Assembly (NCBI GenBank): GCA_003313425.1
Contig: NHZP01000001.1
Location: 1,798,001-1,862,000 of the forward strand
Reading direction: 5' to 3'
Origin: Pseudopyrenochaeta lycopersici
Lineage: Eukaryota > Ascomycota > Dothideomycetes > Pleosporales > Pseudopyrenochaetaceae
Length of the DNA: 64,000 bases
Under the pieces are notes generated by a model that did no database searches, was not told the origin of the DNA, and worked only from the letters and a program-made list of their open reading frames with translations. Each line of letters starts with the position of its first letter. Position 1 is the stretch's first letter. Both the position numbers and the translations under genes were made by a program. This document shows, one piece after another, positions 63,950 through 64,000 of the stretch.

Positions 63950-64000
63950 TGTTGCACTACTTCGGTGCTTTTTGGAGTAGTCTGCTGTGTCTGTAGATGG

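Overview
The window is genomic DNA of a filamentous ascomycete (Pezizomycotina; a Dothideomycete such as a Pleosporales species is my inference, not shown). Evidence: HET-domain genes, a NACHT (NLR-type) gene, a rhodopsin-domain relic, short GT-AG introns of 50-135 bases, a small secreted cysteine-rich protein, and long stretches with the C-to-T signature of repeat-induced point mutation (RIP), in which Gln, Trp and Arg codons have become stops. It looks like a repeat-rich accessory or subtelomere-like compartment: few intact genes, many relics, and about 36 kb of transposon sequence.

Layout. 0.2-2.3 kb: two adjacent genes of one unrecognised family. 3.07-8.48 kb: a RIP-saturated Copia element on the minus strand with perfect 123-bp LTRs and a GAATA target duplication. 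8.8-10.6 kb: a pogo/Fot1-like transposase relic. 10.7-14.0 kb: an intact HET gene between two inverted repeat arms of about 330 bp. 14.78-41.72 kb: a nested block. A MULE DNA transposon (9-bp target duplication) was split by a large Gypsy-type LTR element (about 13.8 kb without its inserts, minus strand), and this in turn was split by a chromodomain Gypsy element (19.1-24.4 kb) and by an intact Copia element (32.2-37.4 kb). All four insertions have matching target duplications, so their order can be read directly. The large Gypsy carries a third relic reading frame of nearly 1000 codons downstream of pol that I do not recognise.

42.7-64 kb is a mixed gene region: an intact HET gene (42.8-44.9, minus); a broken rhodopsin-domain gene (45.5-46.25); an intact DUF829/TMEM53-type hydrolase-fold gene (47.1-47.9); a broken MFS transporter (48.2-49.35); a spliced gene joining a flotillin-like domain, two C2H2 fingers, a nucleoside-deoxyribosyltransferase-like segment and membrane helices (49.7-51.9); a small two-exon membrane protein (52.3-52.9); a six-cysteine secreted protein (55.7-56.1); an NLR pseudogene with a NACHT domain and 33-residue HEAT-like repeats (56.9-59.3); a DUF6601 relic (59.3-59.9); an amidase C-terminal fragment (61.4-61.75); and a hypothetical protein (63.3-63.9).

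There is no operon-like or biosynthetic logic. The common themes are self/non-self recognition genes (two HET, one NLR), invasion by transposons, and decay by C-to-T mutation. The most informative observations are the dated nest; the leaky-stop context between gag and pol in the intact Copia; the self-priming primer site in the chromodomain Gypsy; LTRs spared by the mutation that saturated their interiors; the unknown third frame of the large Gypsy; and the flotillin/zinc-finger fusion gene.
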